Below, in pieces: positions 9,180 through 20,010 of a DNA stretch of 64,000 nucleotides. Numbering within the stretch: position 1 is the stretch's first letter; every line of letters begins with the position of its first letter. The notes under the pieces are model-generated. The model saw only the letters and a program-made list of their open reading frames with translations. It did no database searches and was not told the origin of the DNA. Source of the DNA: Sthenelais limicola (taxonomy: Eukaryota; Annelida; Polychaeta; Phyllodocida; Sigalionidae); contig OW804102.1 in the NCBI GenBank assembly GCA_942159475.1, positions 23,440,684 to 23,504,683 of the forward strand, read 5' to 3'. The position numbers and the translations under genes are program-made.

Positions 9180-12032
9180 ATGGCCTTAACAAAAGGCCTA
9201 TCCATATGCCACCTCAATACCAGAAGTATTTCAGGAAAAATAGATCTCTTCAAACAAGAATTATTATTACTTCAACCCTCAATAATGACCATCTCAGAAA
9301 CCTGGCTACACTCAAATATAAATGACAGTGAACTAGCCATCCCTGGCTACACACTATGTCGCTTAGACAGATCCTGGAATGTCCCTGATAACCCATCACC
9401 TAAGAAAGGTGGTGGGGTAGCCTTCTATATTAATTCTAAAATCGATTTCTCCTCCCTCGATGACATGAACATTAGCTCCTCTGACGTAGAATGTGCCTGG
9501 ATAAGGCTAAACATAGAGAATACAAAACCCATATATGTCGGTTCCCTATATAAACCCCCGACTGGAAATACCACTAACCTCACCACTTACCTAACCGACT
9601 GCCTGAACCGCATTACCACTAACAAAAAAGCCGAAATTTTCCTACTAGGTGATTTTAATATTAATTATACTGACAAATCCTCTAATGAGAAAAAACTCCT
9701 TAAATCTCTGCAAACTGACTTCAATCTCAAACAGCTTATAACAAGCCCTACTAGGTATCACTTAAATAAGGACAATGTACTACTGGGATCCACCATTGAC
9801 CATATTTACACCAACTCGGAAATTATCCTTGACTCAGGTGTAATACACCTTAACTTCAGCGATCATGAACTAATCTTCACGACTAGAAAAAAATCAAAAA
9901 TTAAAATTGAAAGAGTGCTGAAATGGACTAGGTCCATAAGAAACTTAAACATAAATGAGTTCATTCACAAGCTTAGAAATGAATATCCTTGGGAAACCTT
10001 TCTCAATATCCAGTGCCCGAATGAAGCTTGGGAATTAATAATCAACAGAATAACCTCACTTCTCAATAAAATGGCCCCACTAAAAAGAAGTCAAACTAGA
10101 ATCAATAACGACCCATGGATAACACCTGAAATCATAGATAAATTAAAGGATAAAAACAGAGCTAGAAAAAAGGCAATTAAATCAAAAAGTCCTATAGACT
10201 GGGAAATTTCGAAATCTCTGAACAAGCAAGCCAAAAAGTCATTGTTTAACGCAAAGAAAAGCTTCATCTCAAACGAACTAAATCACAATAGAAGAGATCC
10301 AAAAAAATTCTGGGAATTAATTAACTCCATATCTCACACTAACAATAGAGCATCATCGATTAACCTCACTGACACGTCAAATGAGCCTATTGAACATAAG
10401 AAACTACCAAACTATATAAACAATTACTTTGCGACCATTGCCTCAAACCTCACGGAAGGAGTCCTCCCAAATTGGTCCCCACAGACCCAACCTGCCCAGA
10501 CTTCCTTACATGAAATCTCTACCACAGAACTGGAAGTAAGATCCCTTCTCAAAAAAATAGAGTCAAGCAAATCCTCATCAATTGAACACCTCCCAAACAC
10601 TATTCTAAAACCAGCACTACTTATATTATGCAAAGAATTTACACACTGTATTAATCTATCTTTTAGAACAGCTATTTTCCCTGAAAAATGGAAACTTGCC
10701 AAACTGATCCCACTATTCAAAAACGGAAACCCAAACAAAATAAATAATTATCGCCCTATTGCACTCCTACCTACACCCAGCAAAATTATTGAAAGGATCA
10801 TCCATGAAAGAATCTACAATTATTTAGAGATGTACAATATCCTAGATACCCATCAATATGGTTTCAGACCCGGTCACTCGACTGTAGATGCCATAAGCAA
10901 ATTTACAGATGAAGTATCATGGAGCCTTGATTCAAATATAGACACACTCATCTCATTCATTGACTTTCGCAAAGCGTTTGATTTAGTAAATCACACAATC
11001 CTAACCTCAAAACTGAATCATGCAGGAATCAAAGGCCCACTCCTGTGTTGGTGTAAATCTTACCTCCAAGACAGGAATCAAATTACAATAGTCAACAATA
11101 CACTTTCTGATAAAGCACCTACGACAACTGGAGTACCCCAAGGATCCATTATTGGTCCCTTAATGTTCATCCTATTCATAAATGACATCACACACAACAT
11201 CACGAATACTAGAATATCCCTATATGCAGATGACACGCTACTCTACACCCATGGTAAAATACTAGACAACCTATACGCCAATATGCAGAAATCAATTGAC
11301 TCCCTCCATGCCTGGTGCAAAAATAACCTTTTTCTTGTTAATACAGCCAAATCAAATATCATGTATATCTCGAGATCCAAACAAAACAGGAAACTATGCA
11401 AAGAAAAGAAAATTTTATACCAAGATAGACAACTAAAATTAGTCCCCACTTATAAATACCTGGGATTCCTGATTGATGACAAGATGAGTTTCAAACCTCA
11501 CACAAACCAATCAATAAAAACCATAGCTTACAAGACACACCAGTTTCACAAAATAAGGAAATACATAGACCCCCAGACAGCATTAACAATCTACAAAATG
11601 AAGATCCTACCATACTTTGACTACTGTGATGTCATCCTCCACGACTCAAATACTCAACTAATGCAAAAGCTCCAGAGACTCCAAAATAAATCACTAAAAA
11701 TTGCCCTTGACCTACCATTAGACACCCCCACAAACCTACTACATGAGCAAACCAAAATCCCCCTCCTCGAAAACAGAAGGAAAACCCACCTAAGAGCCCT
11801 AGCCTTTAAAAGATCGAAAGACCCTAATTTAAGAAACAACCCAACTAGACCCACCAGAGGAAATGAAGGTATTACCCTAAAAACCCCAAGATTTCATACT
11901 AAACATGGCCAGAACACAATCCACATCAAATGTGCACGTTCTTGGAATGAACTATCGGCTAGGCAGAGATCAATAGGCACCATTGAAGCATTTAAATCGA
12001 ACCAAAAAATCTGGCTCAAAACTCTTTTCTAA
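9180..12032 (+). CDS. LINE polyprotein: apurinic-like endonuclease plus reverse transcriptase (950 aa)
   Basis: The protein nicks target DNA and copies its own RNA by target-primed reverse transcription. The N-terminal endonuclease/exonuclease/phosphatase domain spans about residues 5-235, with SETW (E40), GDFN (157-160), STIDHIY (204-210) and SDHE (227-230). The reverse transcriptase spans about 490-775: NNYRPIALL (522-530), HQYGFRPGHST (558-568), FIDFRKAFD with catalytic D595, GVPQGSIIGPL (651-661), YADD (682-685) and KYLGFLID (759-766). The C-terminal part has LQRLQNKSLKI (831-841) and CARSWNEL (928-935), typical of Jockey/CR1-superfamily LINEs. All catalytic residues are present and there is no stop or frameshift. 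ATG 9180 is the first Met after an in-frame TAG at 9165. The coding strand is rich in A and poor in G. It could belong to CR1, Jockey, Daphne or a related clade. Confidence 0.95.
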   Translation: MALTKGLSICHLNTRSISGKIDLFKQELLLLQPSIMTISETWLHSNINDSELAIPGYTLCRLDRSWNVPDNPSPKKGGGVAFYINSKIDFSSLDDMNISSSDVECAWIRLNIENTKPIYVGSLYKPPTGNTTNLTTYLTDCLNRITTNKKAEIFLLGDFNINYTDKSSNEKKLLKSLQTDFNLKQLITSPTRYHLNKDNVLLGSTIDHIYTNSEIILDSGVIHLNFSDHELIFTTRKKSKIKIERVLKWTRSIRNLNINEFIHKLRNEYPWETFLNIQCPNEAWELIINRITSLLNKMAPLKRSQTRINNDPWITPEIIDKLKDKNRARKKAIKSKSPIDWEISKSLNKQAKKSLFNAKKSFISNELNHNRRDPKKFWELINSISHTNNRASSINLTDTSNEPIEHKKLPNYINNYFATIASNLTEGVLPNWSPQTQPAQTSLHEISTTELEVRSLLKKIESSKSSSIEHLPNTILKPALLILCKEFTHCINLSFRTAIFPEKWKLAKLIPLFKNGNPNKINNYRPIALLPTPSKIIERIIHERIYNYLEMYNILDTHQYGFRPGHSTVDAISKFTDEVSWSLDSNIDTLISFIDFRKAFDLVNHTILTSKLNHAGIKGPLLCWCKSYLQDRNQITIVNNTLSDKAPTTTGVPQGSIIGPLMFILFINDITHNITNTRISLYADDTLLYTHGKILDNLYANMQKSIDSLHAWCKNNLFLVNTAKSNIMYISRSKQNRKLCKEKKILYQDRQLKLVPTYKYLGFLIDDKMSFKPHTNQSIKTIAYKTHQFHKIRKYIDPQTALTIYKMKILPYFDYCDVILHDSNTQLMQKLQRLQNKSLKIALDLPLDTPTNLLHEQTKIPLLENRRKTHLRALAFKRSKDPNLRNNPTRPTRGNEGITLKTPRFHTKHGQNTIHIKCARSWNELSARQRSIGTIEAFKSNQKIWLKTLF

Positions 12033-12724
12033 AATAATAAACCCAACCCCTCTAATCTTGGCTCTAACTAATCAAAGTCTGTCTCCTTTATTTAATAAAT
12101 GCGACATCAACACTCAGAGTTAGTGGCACGATGTCCTATATGTCCTATATTCTATATACAATATATCATGTACTACGCACAGAAGATACATCACTAATCC
12201 AGTACCAAGTCTCAAATATCAAATATTATAGCTCTATCTCTCTCCCGAATCTAACCACTGTACACTCCTTTCACAATAAATAGGCCTTCTTTACTATGTT
12301 TCACACTCATCCCGCACCGCCCAAATTGACGTGTAAATTTTTAATCATCATCTACTGTATTGCGAGAGCACTAACACTCCATGATAGTGGCAAAGTGACT
12401 TCTCCTTTTATCTATGTATCTTATATTATTATTTTATCCTATATTATTTTCCTTTTCCTCCTTCTCTTTCCTGTCTTTCCTTCCGTAATTACTCTTAATA
12501 CTGTAAATAATACCAGGAACACTAACACTCCGAGCAAGTGGCAAAGTGCAACCTCTGATAGCAATGTATCGTATCAATGTATACCACCTTTCTAAATCAA
12601 ACCTTTTGTTGTATATATGTACACAGTACGACAAATAATGTAAATTGTATGCATTTCGTTTTAGCTGGGGCTCGTGAAAAACCCTATTTTTGGGATTTTG
12701 CACACCCAGTATAAATAAAATTGT
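12033..12724 (+). other. LINE 3' UTR with a thrice-repeated motif
   Basis: Contains three related segments at 12111-12128, 12369-12396 and 12519-12548, each with (A)CACTC followed after a few bases by AGTGGCA; the last two continue into AAGTG. CACT and AGTG can pair into a small stem. Polyadenylation signal at 12714. The rest is AT-rich with no ORF of note. Confidence 0.6.
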
Positions 12725-12746
12725 AAAAAAAAAAAAAAAAAAAAAA

Positions 12747-12987
12747 TCTTACAATATTTAGTAATTTCATGACTTATAGGACTGGATTCATCAATTTTCT
12801 GCTGCTGTTAGATGTTTATATACAAATGTGAAGTAGAATTGGTCGAGTGAAAACAGTGACTGGTGAGCGATGATAAGTGAAGTCATCATAAGAACGGATT
12901 CGGGCGGGTCCTCCAGATAAGAATAAAGACATTTAAGAAGTAAAGTTAAAGCCCTATATCAAACACAACTGGACAAAATCCCCCAAA
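12747..12987 (+). mobile_element. MITE family E, right part beyond the LINE
   Basis: TCTTACAATATTTAGTAATT, ATAGGACTGGATTCATC, GGTGAGCGATGATAAG and GGGCGGGTCCTCCAGAT continue the E consensus from where 9117 left off. Confidence 0.75.
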
Positions 12988-13111
12988 ATGCTGATTAACA
13001 GCGTTAAGCACCTAGAAAATGGAAACTTTCCCACAGAGACATCTTGTGGTTAAATCACTTATCAATATCAGTCGTGCGACTTGTGACTCATTTTCCCAAA
13101 ACAAATCACAA
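12988..13111 (-). mobile_element. MITE family B, right part
   Basis: GTTAAGCACC, TTCCCACAGAGACATCTTG, then GTGCGACTTGTGACTCATTT. Parallels the right part of the B copy ending at 62348. Abuts the E copy carrying the LINE. Confidence 0.65.
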
Positions 13112-13476
13112 ACAGTTTTTTTTAGATAAAAGGAGTTCAGTCACTGGTCGTACTAGCTGATCATACAGCTTTAACTAGATATGATTCCCGTCTTGGGTAA
13201 AATAAATATTAAAGTAGATGGTTCACTCAAGGAGTAATTAGAAGAGAAACCATTTATATTTCAGGTCTGGTCCTCTTACCAACTCATAGAGGTGTCTTTA
13301 AACTCTCATTACCCTACCCTGTGTATGGGGCTATAGATTGATGTCTGGTTATGTCTATCCCTATGGACCACTATTCAACTATAGCTAATAAATAACTACC
13401 AGAAGAGGAGGACGTAAGAAAACTAATGCTATGTAATGGAAGGGGACTCCTTACCTGTATACTATATAGAACATGT

Positions 13477-13575
13477 GGGTCAGATCGTTAGAAAATGTTG
13501 AAGTTGCAGCTCTACACTTTTATATCGTATTGCTAAATTAAACTGAGAAATGATAAATAGTGGATAGATCTACTA
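13477..13575 (-). mobile_element. MITE family A, left part only (A6)
   Basis: GGGTCAGATCGTTAGAAAAT followed by GCAGCTCTACACTTT and TAAATTAAACTGAGAAATG. The remainder is missing. Confidence 0.6.
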
Positions 13576-14159
13576 TATGCCTACTGCAATTTACAGAGGG
13601 CTCTTCATACAAGCTTCTTTAATGTACGATTGAGACGGTAATAATCAATACATATTTATCAATACTGTGTACTAAATATGCGTTTCGAAGGACAATGTAT
13701 TATAGCGTTATTTCTTTAATATTCACACTTTCTATCAACTCCAGCATCAAAAGGTTTTGGTTGTTTTACAAATTCAAAAGATCAAACCACAAAGAAACAT
13801 CACCACCAAAAACTGACTACCAGCTTGTCCTGTAACTAGCTCAGTACCCATTCATAGCACACACTGTATTCAAAGGAAACTCCGCATACATCACCGAGAC
13901 TCCATTTACATTAAATTTGCATTCAACTGGGAGGGAATTGACACTTTGAGTTTCTTAGGTTGACCTATTGGCAATGGGGAGAGTGAGAAAGTAATAGGTT
14001 TGATGGTGAAACCGACACCTCTGTGACGGGGTGGTATTGCATTGGAGTGGAGACTAGTGTAGATTTCAAGGCCTCGCCTCAACACCAATGTGCGCTATCG
14101 TGCAGCTTCAATCATGCAAGCACTGAAGCTAAAGGTGCTATTTTGACACTATCTCGATC

Positions 14160-14200
14160 TAATAGGGGATTTGCATGTGCCCACTCTATGATTTTCTGAG
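14160..14200 (+). mobile_element. MITE family D terminus fragment
   Basis: AATAGGGGATTTGCATGTGC matches the D left terminus exactly. The rest of the element is not recognised. Confidence 0.45.
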
Positions 14201-14338
14201 GTCTGCAGAGTACAGAAGCTCTTGCACTAAACAATACTGCTCTGTGCTGCGCTATGATTGATGAAAATACCATATTCATAGCGCTATACAAACTGGTTTC
14301 ATGGCTAAAACTTTGCACTTCACTTAAGGAAGGAATCC

Positions 14339-14373
14339 AAGATGGCGGCGCCCATGTGGGGCGGCCATCTTGT
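14339..14373. promoter_or_regulatory. Convergent YY1-like sites
   Basis: CAAGATGGCGGCGCCC and GGGGCGGCCATCTTG form an inverted pair around CATGT. AAGATGGCGGC is the YY1 consensus. GC-rich island in AT-rich DNA. Confidence 0.35.
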
Positions 14374-14849
14374 GCGTGAATTCTCGTGAGATCTCATGTA
14401 TGTTTATTCCTGTTCATATCTTTCCATATTCTTCACACTTTTTCCATTTGTTAGACATGAAATCTCATGAGATCTTGCCTCATTTAAATCTTGCTTCTAC
14501 ACTTTCATCTTTTTCACACATTTTCGATTTTGTTTTCGTTATTACAGATATAGTTTGTGATTTTTTCTCCTACCATTTTCAAAACATAATTATTTAGACA
14601 ACATTCTGGGCTTCCGTGGCAGAAGATGCCTGTGCATATATGCCTTTAGCATCTGACAAACCAAACCTTCTCTCCACTAGCACCAAGGCTTGCTGTTTGT
14701 TATATTGATCCAGGCCTGGGAAGAAGAAGATACAGTAAACATACTCAAGACTTCAAAAACGTAGAAGGAGAGGATTGAGAGCTGGCAAATAAATGTACGT
14801 GACTGAAATTGATATATAGAGGTTTGGGTTTGAGAAAAAGCACAATGAG

Positions 14850-14915
14850 CTGGTCTGCACATTGAGTAAAGTATGCGAAATTAGACTGAAAAGTGATGAA
14901 TTCTTGCTATATAGG
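14850..14915 (-). mobile_element. MITE family A fragment (A7)
   Basis: AGCTGGTCTGCACATTGAGT and GAAATTAGACTGAAAAGTGA match the left interior of reversed family A. Both termini are absent. Confidence 0.45.
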
Positions 14916-14974
14916 TAATGTGCCACACAGAAATTACTCATACATTTAGAAAGACGGCTTTTGAGTTGCCATCT

Positions 14975-15184
14975 TATTTGAAACGATGAGATTCAGTAGG
15001 ATTCGGGTGGGTGCTACAAATATATACAAATATGGGCGTTTTAGAAGCCATGTAGAATAATCACCCTGACAGAATCCTCCGAAATTTCCGTCAAATCATC
15101 TTTGGACGTGTTGGAGAAGAATGGAAGAAATGTACAAAATAATATTTAGTTTTTTACCAGCGTTAACTGAAAGTACAGCTTAAA
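14975..15184 (+). mobile_element. MITE family E, right part
   Basis: GATTCGGGTGGGTGCTAC, CAGAATCCTCCGAAATTTC and the terminus GTTAACTGAAAGTACAGCTT. Confidence 0.6.
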
Positions 15185-15510
15185 AGGGACACTATTAACT
15201 GCCAGTGTCGACACTCGAGACTACTAGTTGCCAATTGTACATGTTTGACGCCATGTCCCATATAATACTTGTATGATGATTCACAGACACTCAATTACAC
15301 TCTTCTGTGTTGTTATCATGTCCTCGTGTTTGTACCATCGATTCCAGCCACAGGAGTAGGAGATACAGTAAATTAACTGTAACAATAAAAAATAATCTAA
15401 CATCATGAAGAATTGACAGGTAATAGTCCATCAAACGGGGGCCTAGGAGATGCAGAATATAAAACCACTAGAAAAGTGCAATCATGTACAGTCAATATTT
15501 TGTTTCAGTT

Positions 15511-15720
15511 TTAAAGCTCTTAGTTAACTTCGATCCACATTTTCCACTTGTTTCCCCATATACCCATTTGAAAGTTAATTTATCCGAATTGAGGAGGATA
15601 CAATGTTGTTTTTACCGAAGTTCTTTATAATATTTTGGTGACCCGCCAAAACCCTTTTCTGAATGGTTTAATTCATTGTCGCTCAGAGGCGCTATAGTTT
15701 CCTTCGGCTGATTTGACTTC
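15511..15720 (-). mobile_element. MITE family E
   Basis: TTAAAGCTCTTAGTTAAC at the left terminus, GAATTGAGGAGGATACAATG and GGTGACCCGCCAAAACCC inside. The far end is lost after CATTGTCGCTC. Confidence 0.62.
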
Positions 15721-16036
15721 AAAATTCAAATTCTTGAATAAACATATAACAAGTGCAATATATTGCTATTCTTCGGTGAATATGGATAACTATTCCTTTC
15801 TGTAGCTGGTCTCTATTGTAACAATGAAATGGCGGTAAACACAAATAATTCAATATCTTCCATCCTACGAAACTAGATATCACATGTTGGAACATTGCAG
15901 GAATGCGATCCTCTGCCCGAACAATTTCATTTCACAAACTCCACTTGCTCACAGAATAGTTACCTTTAACTTGTATACTTCTGACTTAGGTGTATAACAT
16001 GTATGTTTATTATCTCAACTTTCCAAGAATCCATTT

Positions 16037-16229
16037 GTGATTTGTTACAGAAAAATGAGTCACAAGTCGCAAAAGAATGGATTTTGTGATACGATCATTT
16101 TTTAAAATAGTGCTAAGAGATCAAGCGGATTCAAATGATGGTAATGATCAGGCGATCTATATGGGGAAAAAACCATTTGCAAAATATCATTTCCTGCGAC
16201 TTGTGACTCATTTTTCTGTAAAATATCAC
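16037..16229 (-). mobile_element. MITE family B, short form
   Basis: 193 bp. Left terminus GTGATTTGTTACAG plus AATGAGTCACAAGTCGC; right terminus GCGACTTGTGACTCATTTTT. Large internal deletion relative to the 590-bp copy at 55621. Confidence 0.85.
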
Positions 16230-16583
16230 TTCTTTTTCTTTTAATTAAGAAATCAAATAGCTGTGAGTGTGGCTTTAATTACCACTGGTTTACTAACAGT
16301 GTCAATCGTTCCAATGAAATAACCTTGGACTATGTCTATGAAGGTTAGGGGGAGGGGTATTCCGTCACCTAGATAAGTTCGAAATTGTCTGTGCACTGGG
16401 CCAAATGCAGAAAGTGTGTCATCGCTGTAAGACAAGGTTTCTCCATTTATGCGAGGGTGAAAAGTGGGTTACAATTAAGGTATTTGTTTTATAGGGGGAG
16501 ATTCTTTTGTAGGGGACACTAGGTACTGGTGTTCTATTGGTATTTAGACACGGGTAGCTAGATGCATAGATAGAGGGTAGGAG

Positions 16584-16796
16584 GGGTAGATCTCCAGGAA
16601 ATGTACAATCAGCAGCTCTACACATTAAGTAAATAGTGCCAAATTAGACTGCAATCTAAGTATATTTGGTATTGCGTTGATTCAAACAATCTGTTTGGTT
16701 ATGCTCAACTTCTTTTGGAACCAGTTTTAGTCTTAAATATTGAATATTTAAGACAATTGACAATGGTCAATTGTGCATTTTCTGTCGACTTCACCC
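16584..16796 (-). mobile_element. MITE family A (A8)
   Basis: GGGTAGATCTCCAGGAAATG at the left, CATTTTCTGTCGACTTCACC at the right, interior TTTGGTATTGCGTTGATTC. Termini diverged and no clean target duplication. Confidence 0.75.
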
Positions 16797-16799
16797 AGA

Positions 16800-16985
16800 G
16801 GGAATAGGTTGACGAGAGCAGGAGGTGGAACAGTAGGGGACATGAAAGGGATGACGAAGAGAAGGAGGGGATAAAGAAGAACCAGAAGTGTGTATAGAAA
16901 AAGAAGACGAGGAAGTCAAGGAGGAGGAAGAGGAGGTGGAGGAAATGAAGGAAGAGGAGAATGGGGAGCAGGAGGAGGACCAATT
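16800..16985. repeat. Purine-rich (GGA)n tract
   Basis: Long GA-rich run (GGAGGAAGAGGAGGTGGAGG at about 16920). The opposite-strand frame is a Leu/Phe/Ser-rich artefact. Confidence 0.85.
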
Positions 16986-17282
16986 GCATGCACCATGTGT
17001 AATACAGGGATAATACTTTTGTTCTCATTGCCTTCGAGATTATAACAACTATAGGCCTAAAAAATAAGTCTCTGCCTCGCGATTATACACCAACTAGCAG
17101 CCCCTCGGTCATTAACCCCTTAACATGACATATATCATACTGGAAGTCTGTATATATCCAATCCTCTCTCTATTCCTCCCTCTCTCTCACACTCCTTTTC
17201 TACTTTACTCCCTCTCTCTCCTTTTCTCCCCTCCCCCTATATTCCTATCTCCCTCTCCCCAAGTCATAATAATACTATGAAT

Positions 17283-17342
17283 ACTATGAAATCTTTCCAA
17301 ATTGACTCATATCATGAGTACATTTGGAAAGATTTCACAGTA
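17283..17342. other. 60-nt hairpin, miRNA-precursor-like
   Basis: ACTATGAAATCTTTCCAAAT + TGACTCAT pairs with ATGAGTACATTTGGAAAG + ATTTCACAGT: 25 of 28 positions, loop of about 4 nt. Not part of a MITE family seen here. The short loop is atypical for a microRNA. Confidence 0.6.
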
Positions 17343-17889
17343 TCTGATCATGCAACCTTAATATATAATACATGTATAGGATGTATTATCGCCCCCTCCT
17401 CTGCCTCATCATTCATGCCTTCCTCCACCTGCCCGTCCTCCCCTCCAGGGTTACATCATCTTTCTTCCTACAAACAAGAATAGATTTCTGCCCCTAACTG
17501 TACACATACAATCTCAGTTAGAATGTGCTTTCCTTTTAAGGTTCAGTATTTGTCTTTGCGAATGGATATAAATGTGGTTACAAAATACGCCATCGAAACA
17601 TGCCAATGTCCATACACTACTAATTGCGAGATCTGTCATTCTAGGACTTATATTCACCAAGTATTTTCAATTCAACATTTATATCCTATTAATACCTTTC
17701 TAAATTTTCTTAACGAAATACGCTTGTTGTAAAACACACTTGTAAGAGACATGGGACACATCATTAAAAAAAGAAGAGTATTTTTTCCACCAAGCCGCCT
17801 TCAACCTCCAGAGATGAAAGCCCTCAATATTTCTACTGAAATCATTATGTTTGAAAGCATAAAATTGTTGAATTTTCCTGTACAAAATC

Positions 17890-18037
17890 CATCATTTGTA
17901 ATATTATCGCTCATCGGCGGTTGTTTTTGATCCATAAAATCTACTGAATATGAATTGAATCAGTCCGTTAAGTCATAATATGAATATATTTGGTAAGATT
18001 TTTTTTGTCGTAATAGCTGAAGATACAGCATTAAATC
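17890..18037 (-). mobile_element. MITE family E, partial
   Basis: ATTATCGCTCATCGGCGG, AATCAGTCCGTTAAGTCATA and the terminus GCTGAAGATACAGCATTAAA. Confidence 0.65.
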
Positions 18038-18559
18038 TTGAAAATCATTAAATTTGATTGGCTAAATCTCGTCTAAACTTTCAGAAATTGATATTATCAA
18101 AACACACTTTTATTCCTGCTTTTCTCATGTGCGATTGCGTTAGAGGACTTTACATACTCCCCCATGGGGAAAGAACAATTAAATCAATGGTATTGAAGTT
18201 TCTATTACATAGCCTATTTGCCAGTGCCACGCTTTTAAAAGGAAAGCTGTAAGTAAGTAATATTCAGTTCTGAATAAAAAAAAAAGAAAGAAAAAAAGCC
18301 ACTTCAAAAGCTGAGTTACAACCCTCCAGCATTAGCTTTTAACAGGTGCCAACAATTTCACGAATAGAGTTCTGAGAACCCATTCTGTTCTTCATAGGAC
18401 GTGGAAGTGGGTGGGGGGATGGGTGGGGTCGAAAGACAGGTAGTTTATATGCCAGATATTGATATCCACATATTTCGTCTGTCATTACTCGTAAGTTTGT
18501 GAACGGTTATCAAGTATACACTTTCCTAATTTCAGCTAATTATTACATAAACAATGTAT

Positions 18560-18760
18560 TATTTGTCGGATTGGCCAAAAGGAAACGAGTGCCGGAGAGC
18601 GATAATAAATGAAACCACAGCAGAAGATGGTTTTGGCGGGCCATCGGTATATAGATGTGGACCATTTTGAAGACCTGCTGCAAAAACAACGAGTTAAACA
18701 CCTCTACGGAAATCATTCACAAAGGTTTGCAAACATGTATGACGCCATACATAAAAGTAA
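18560..18760 (+). mobile_element. MITE family E, partial
   Basis: GAGAGCGATAATAAATG, TTTTGGCGGGCCATC and AAGACCTGCTGCAAAAAC in E order. Left terminus absent. Confidence 0.55.
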
Positions 18761-19476
18761 ATAGAGTAGTATATACTAAGTGTGATTTGAATCTGGTGGA
18801 ACTACATACATTGGATAATATAAAATAGCCTTCCTCGGTGGGCAAGGGGAGGTGTGTGTGCGGGTGGAGTGGGGTGGCGGTGGGGGGTGAAAAAACGACA
18901 TGGCTCCTCCCCCTCCCCCCTCCCCTTCCATCAATTCAGCTTTTAGCAGAAGAGCGGGCAGAATATTCACTGAGACACTCACGTTTGCTGCGCGCGCAGA
19001 CAGGAATTATAGATTGAGACGCGGCACATTAGTGTAGCTTTTAACAGCGCGCTGTCTGTCTTTGTGCAGGTTTTATCTCTATGCCACCATATTAAGCTCC
19101 TGTGTCAAGCGTATCTCTTGAACTTTAAATTCAATAGTGTATTTCAATAGACAACATTCCGATCGGTGAAGTCTTGTTCATTATTCGAACAGAGTTCCCT
19201 GAGCATTATCCCATTAGAAATCCTTGCTTCAGATTGTCCTAGCCTAGCATATATGTGTCCCTGATAAGCATGGATAAGGAACCATTATGAAAATAATTTG
19301 CTATATACACAATTTTCCTTTCCTTAGCTTGTAAATCAGGCTCCTGAACTCATTGCATTATAGAAGATACGATTGAGGCATGAAAGCACGTTACTACCCT
19401 CTTTGATTTACGATTGCCAGGGCTTCCAGCATCTTAGACTAGTATTATAAATGGTAAACCACAAGATGAGGCCTCG
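18761..19476. other. Unassigned DNA with G- and C-rich runs
   Basis: 18830-18930 has GTGGGGTGGCGGTGGGGGG-type runs and CTCCTCCCCCTCCCCCCTCC. The rest is unremarkable. Confidence 0.5.
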
Positions 19477-19602
19477 TAAAGGCCCATTCACATTACAAGA
19501 GCCGATTGGTGTACGGCTGCCGCACGGCAAAATACACAATGTTAAAGTATGACAGCCGGCAAGGATCGGCCGGCTGGTCGTGTTCATGTGAATAGGCCTT
19601 AA
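19477..19602. mobile_element. Short inverted-repeat element (GGCCTATTCACAT ends)
   Basis: TAAAGGCCCATTCACAT and ATGTGAATAGGCCTTA pair over 16 bp. Inner GCCGGCAAGGATCGGCCGG is GC-rich and self-complementary. 126 bp. Confidence 0.65.
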
Positions 19603-20010
19603 CTCCCTCATAGCGTAACTTGCATTGCCATATATATACGGTTTTTGCTCAGGCTAGTCACACACATGTAAATGCACCAACCTGCATATCATAATGCTCT
19701 GGTAGACATAGATATCCGATGGTGCTGAGGGGCCTTAAAGATCTCATCGTGTATATAAATTAGATCGTGTCTTCAAGGCCTTTTACAACCCTCTTAAATG
19801 TATGATTACAAGGGCTTTAACATACAAAGGTTGGAGTATTTGAGAAAAGTAATTCGTCTCTCAGCAGTGTGTAAGATAAATAAATGTATTATGCAACACA
19901 GTTTATGTTAGGAGTGGTTTAGAGATACAGTCTCATACTGTGCAATGTGGCCCCACTTAGGCATAGTTTGTTCGATTTTAAGGTTGTTTTTCAGCAATAA
20001 TGTACTTCAT

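Larger units (their letters stand above)
9118..12746 (+). mobile_element. Non-LTR retrotransposon (LINE), apparently intact, Jockey/CR1-like group
   Basis: A single-ORF LINE of about 3.6 kb: a 62-bp 5' leader, one long ORF, a 3' UTR of about 700 bp with AATAAA at 12714-12719, and an A run at 12725-12746. Boundaries come from the disrupted target. A family E MITE ends at ...ACACCAAA (9117) and resumes at TCTTAC (12747), as in the uninterrupted E copies near 6620 and 18000. The target is A-rich, so the target-site duplication merges with the tail and cannot be measured. No ORF1 is visible upstream. Either the family has one ORF or this copy is 5' truncated just before the endonuclease. Confidence 0.88.
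13112..14338. other. Unassigned DNA
   Basis: Contains only MITE fragments (A at 13477, D at 14160, an E-like scrap near 13140). Short open frames have no recognised family. Confidence 0.5.

Noticed and set aside
10424..11854. Minus-strand frames inside the LINE
   Set aside because: Shadows of the intact polyprotein on the + strand.
16705..17028. Leu/Phe-rich 107-codon frame on the minus strand
   Set aside because: Translation of a purine-rich tract; no start context or homologous pattern.
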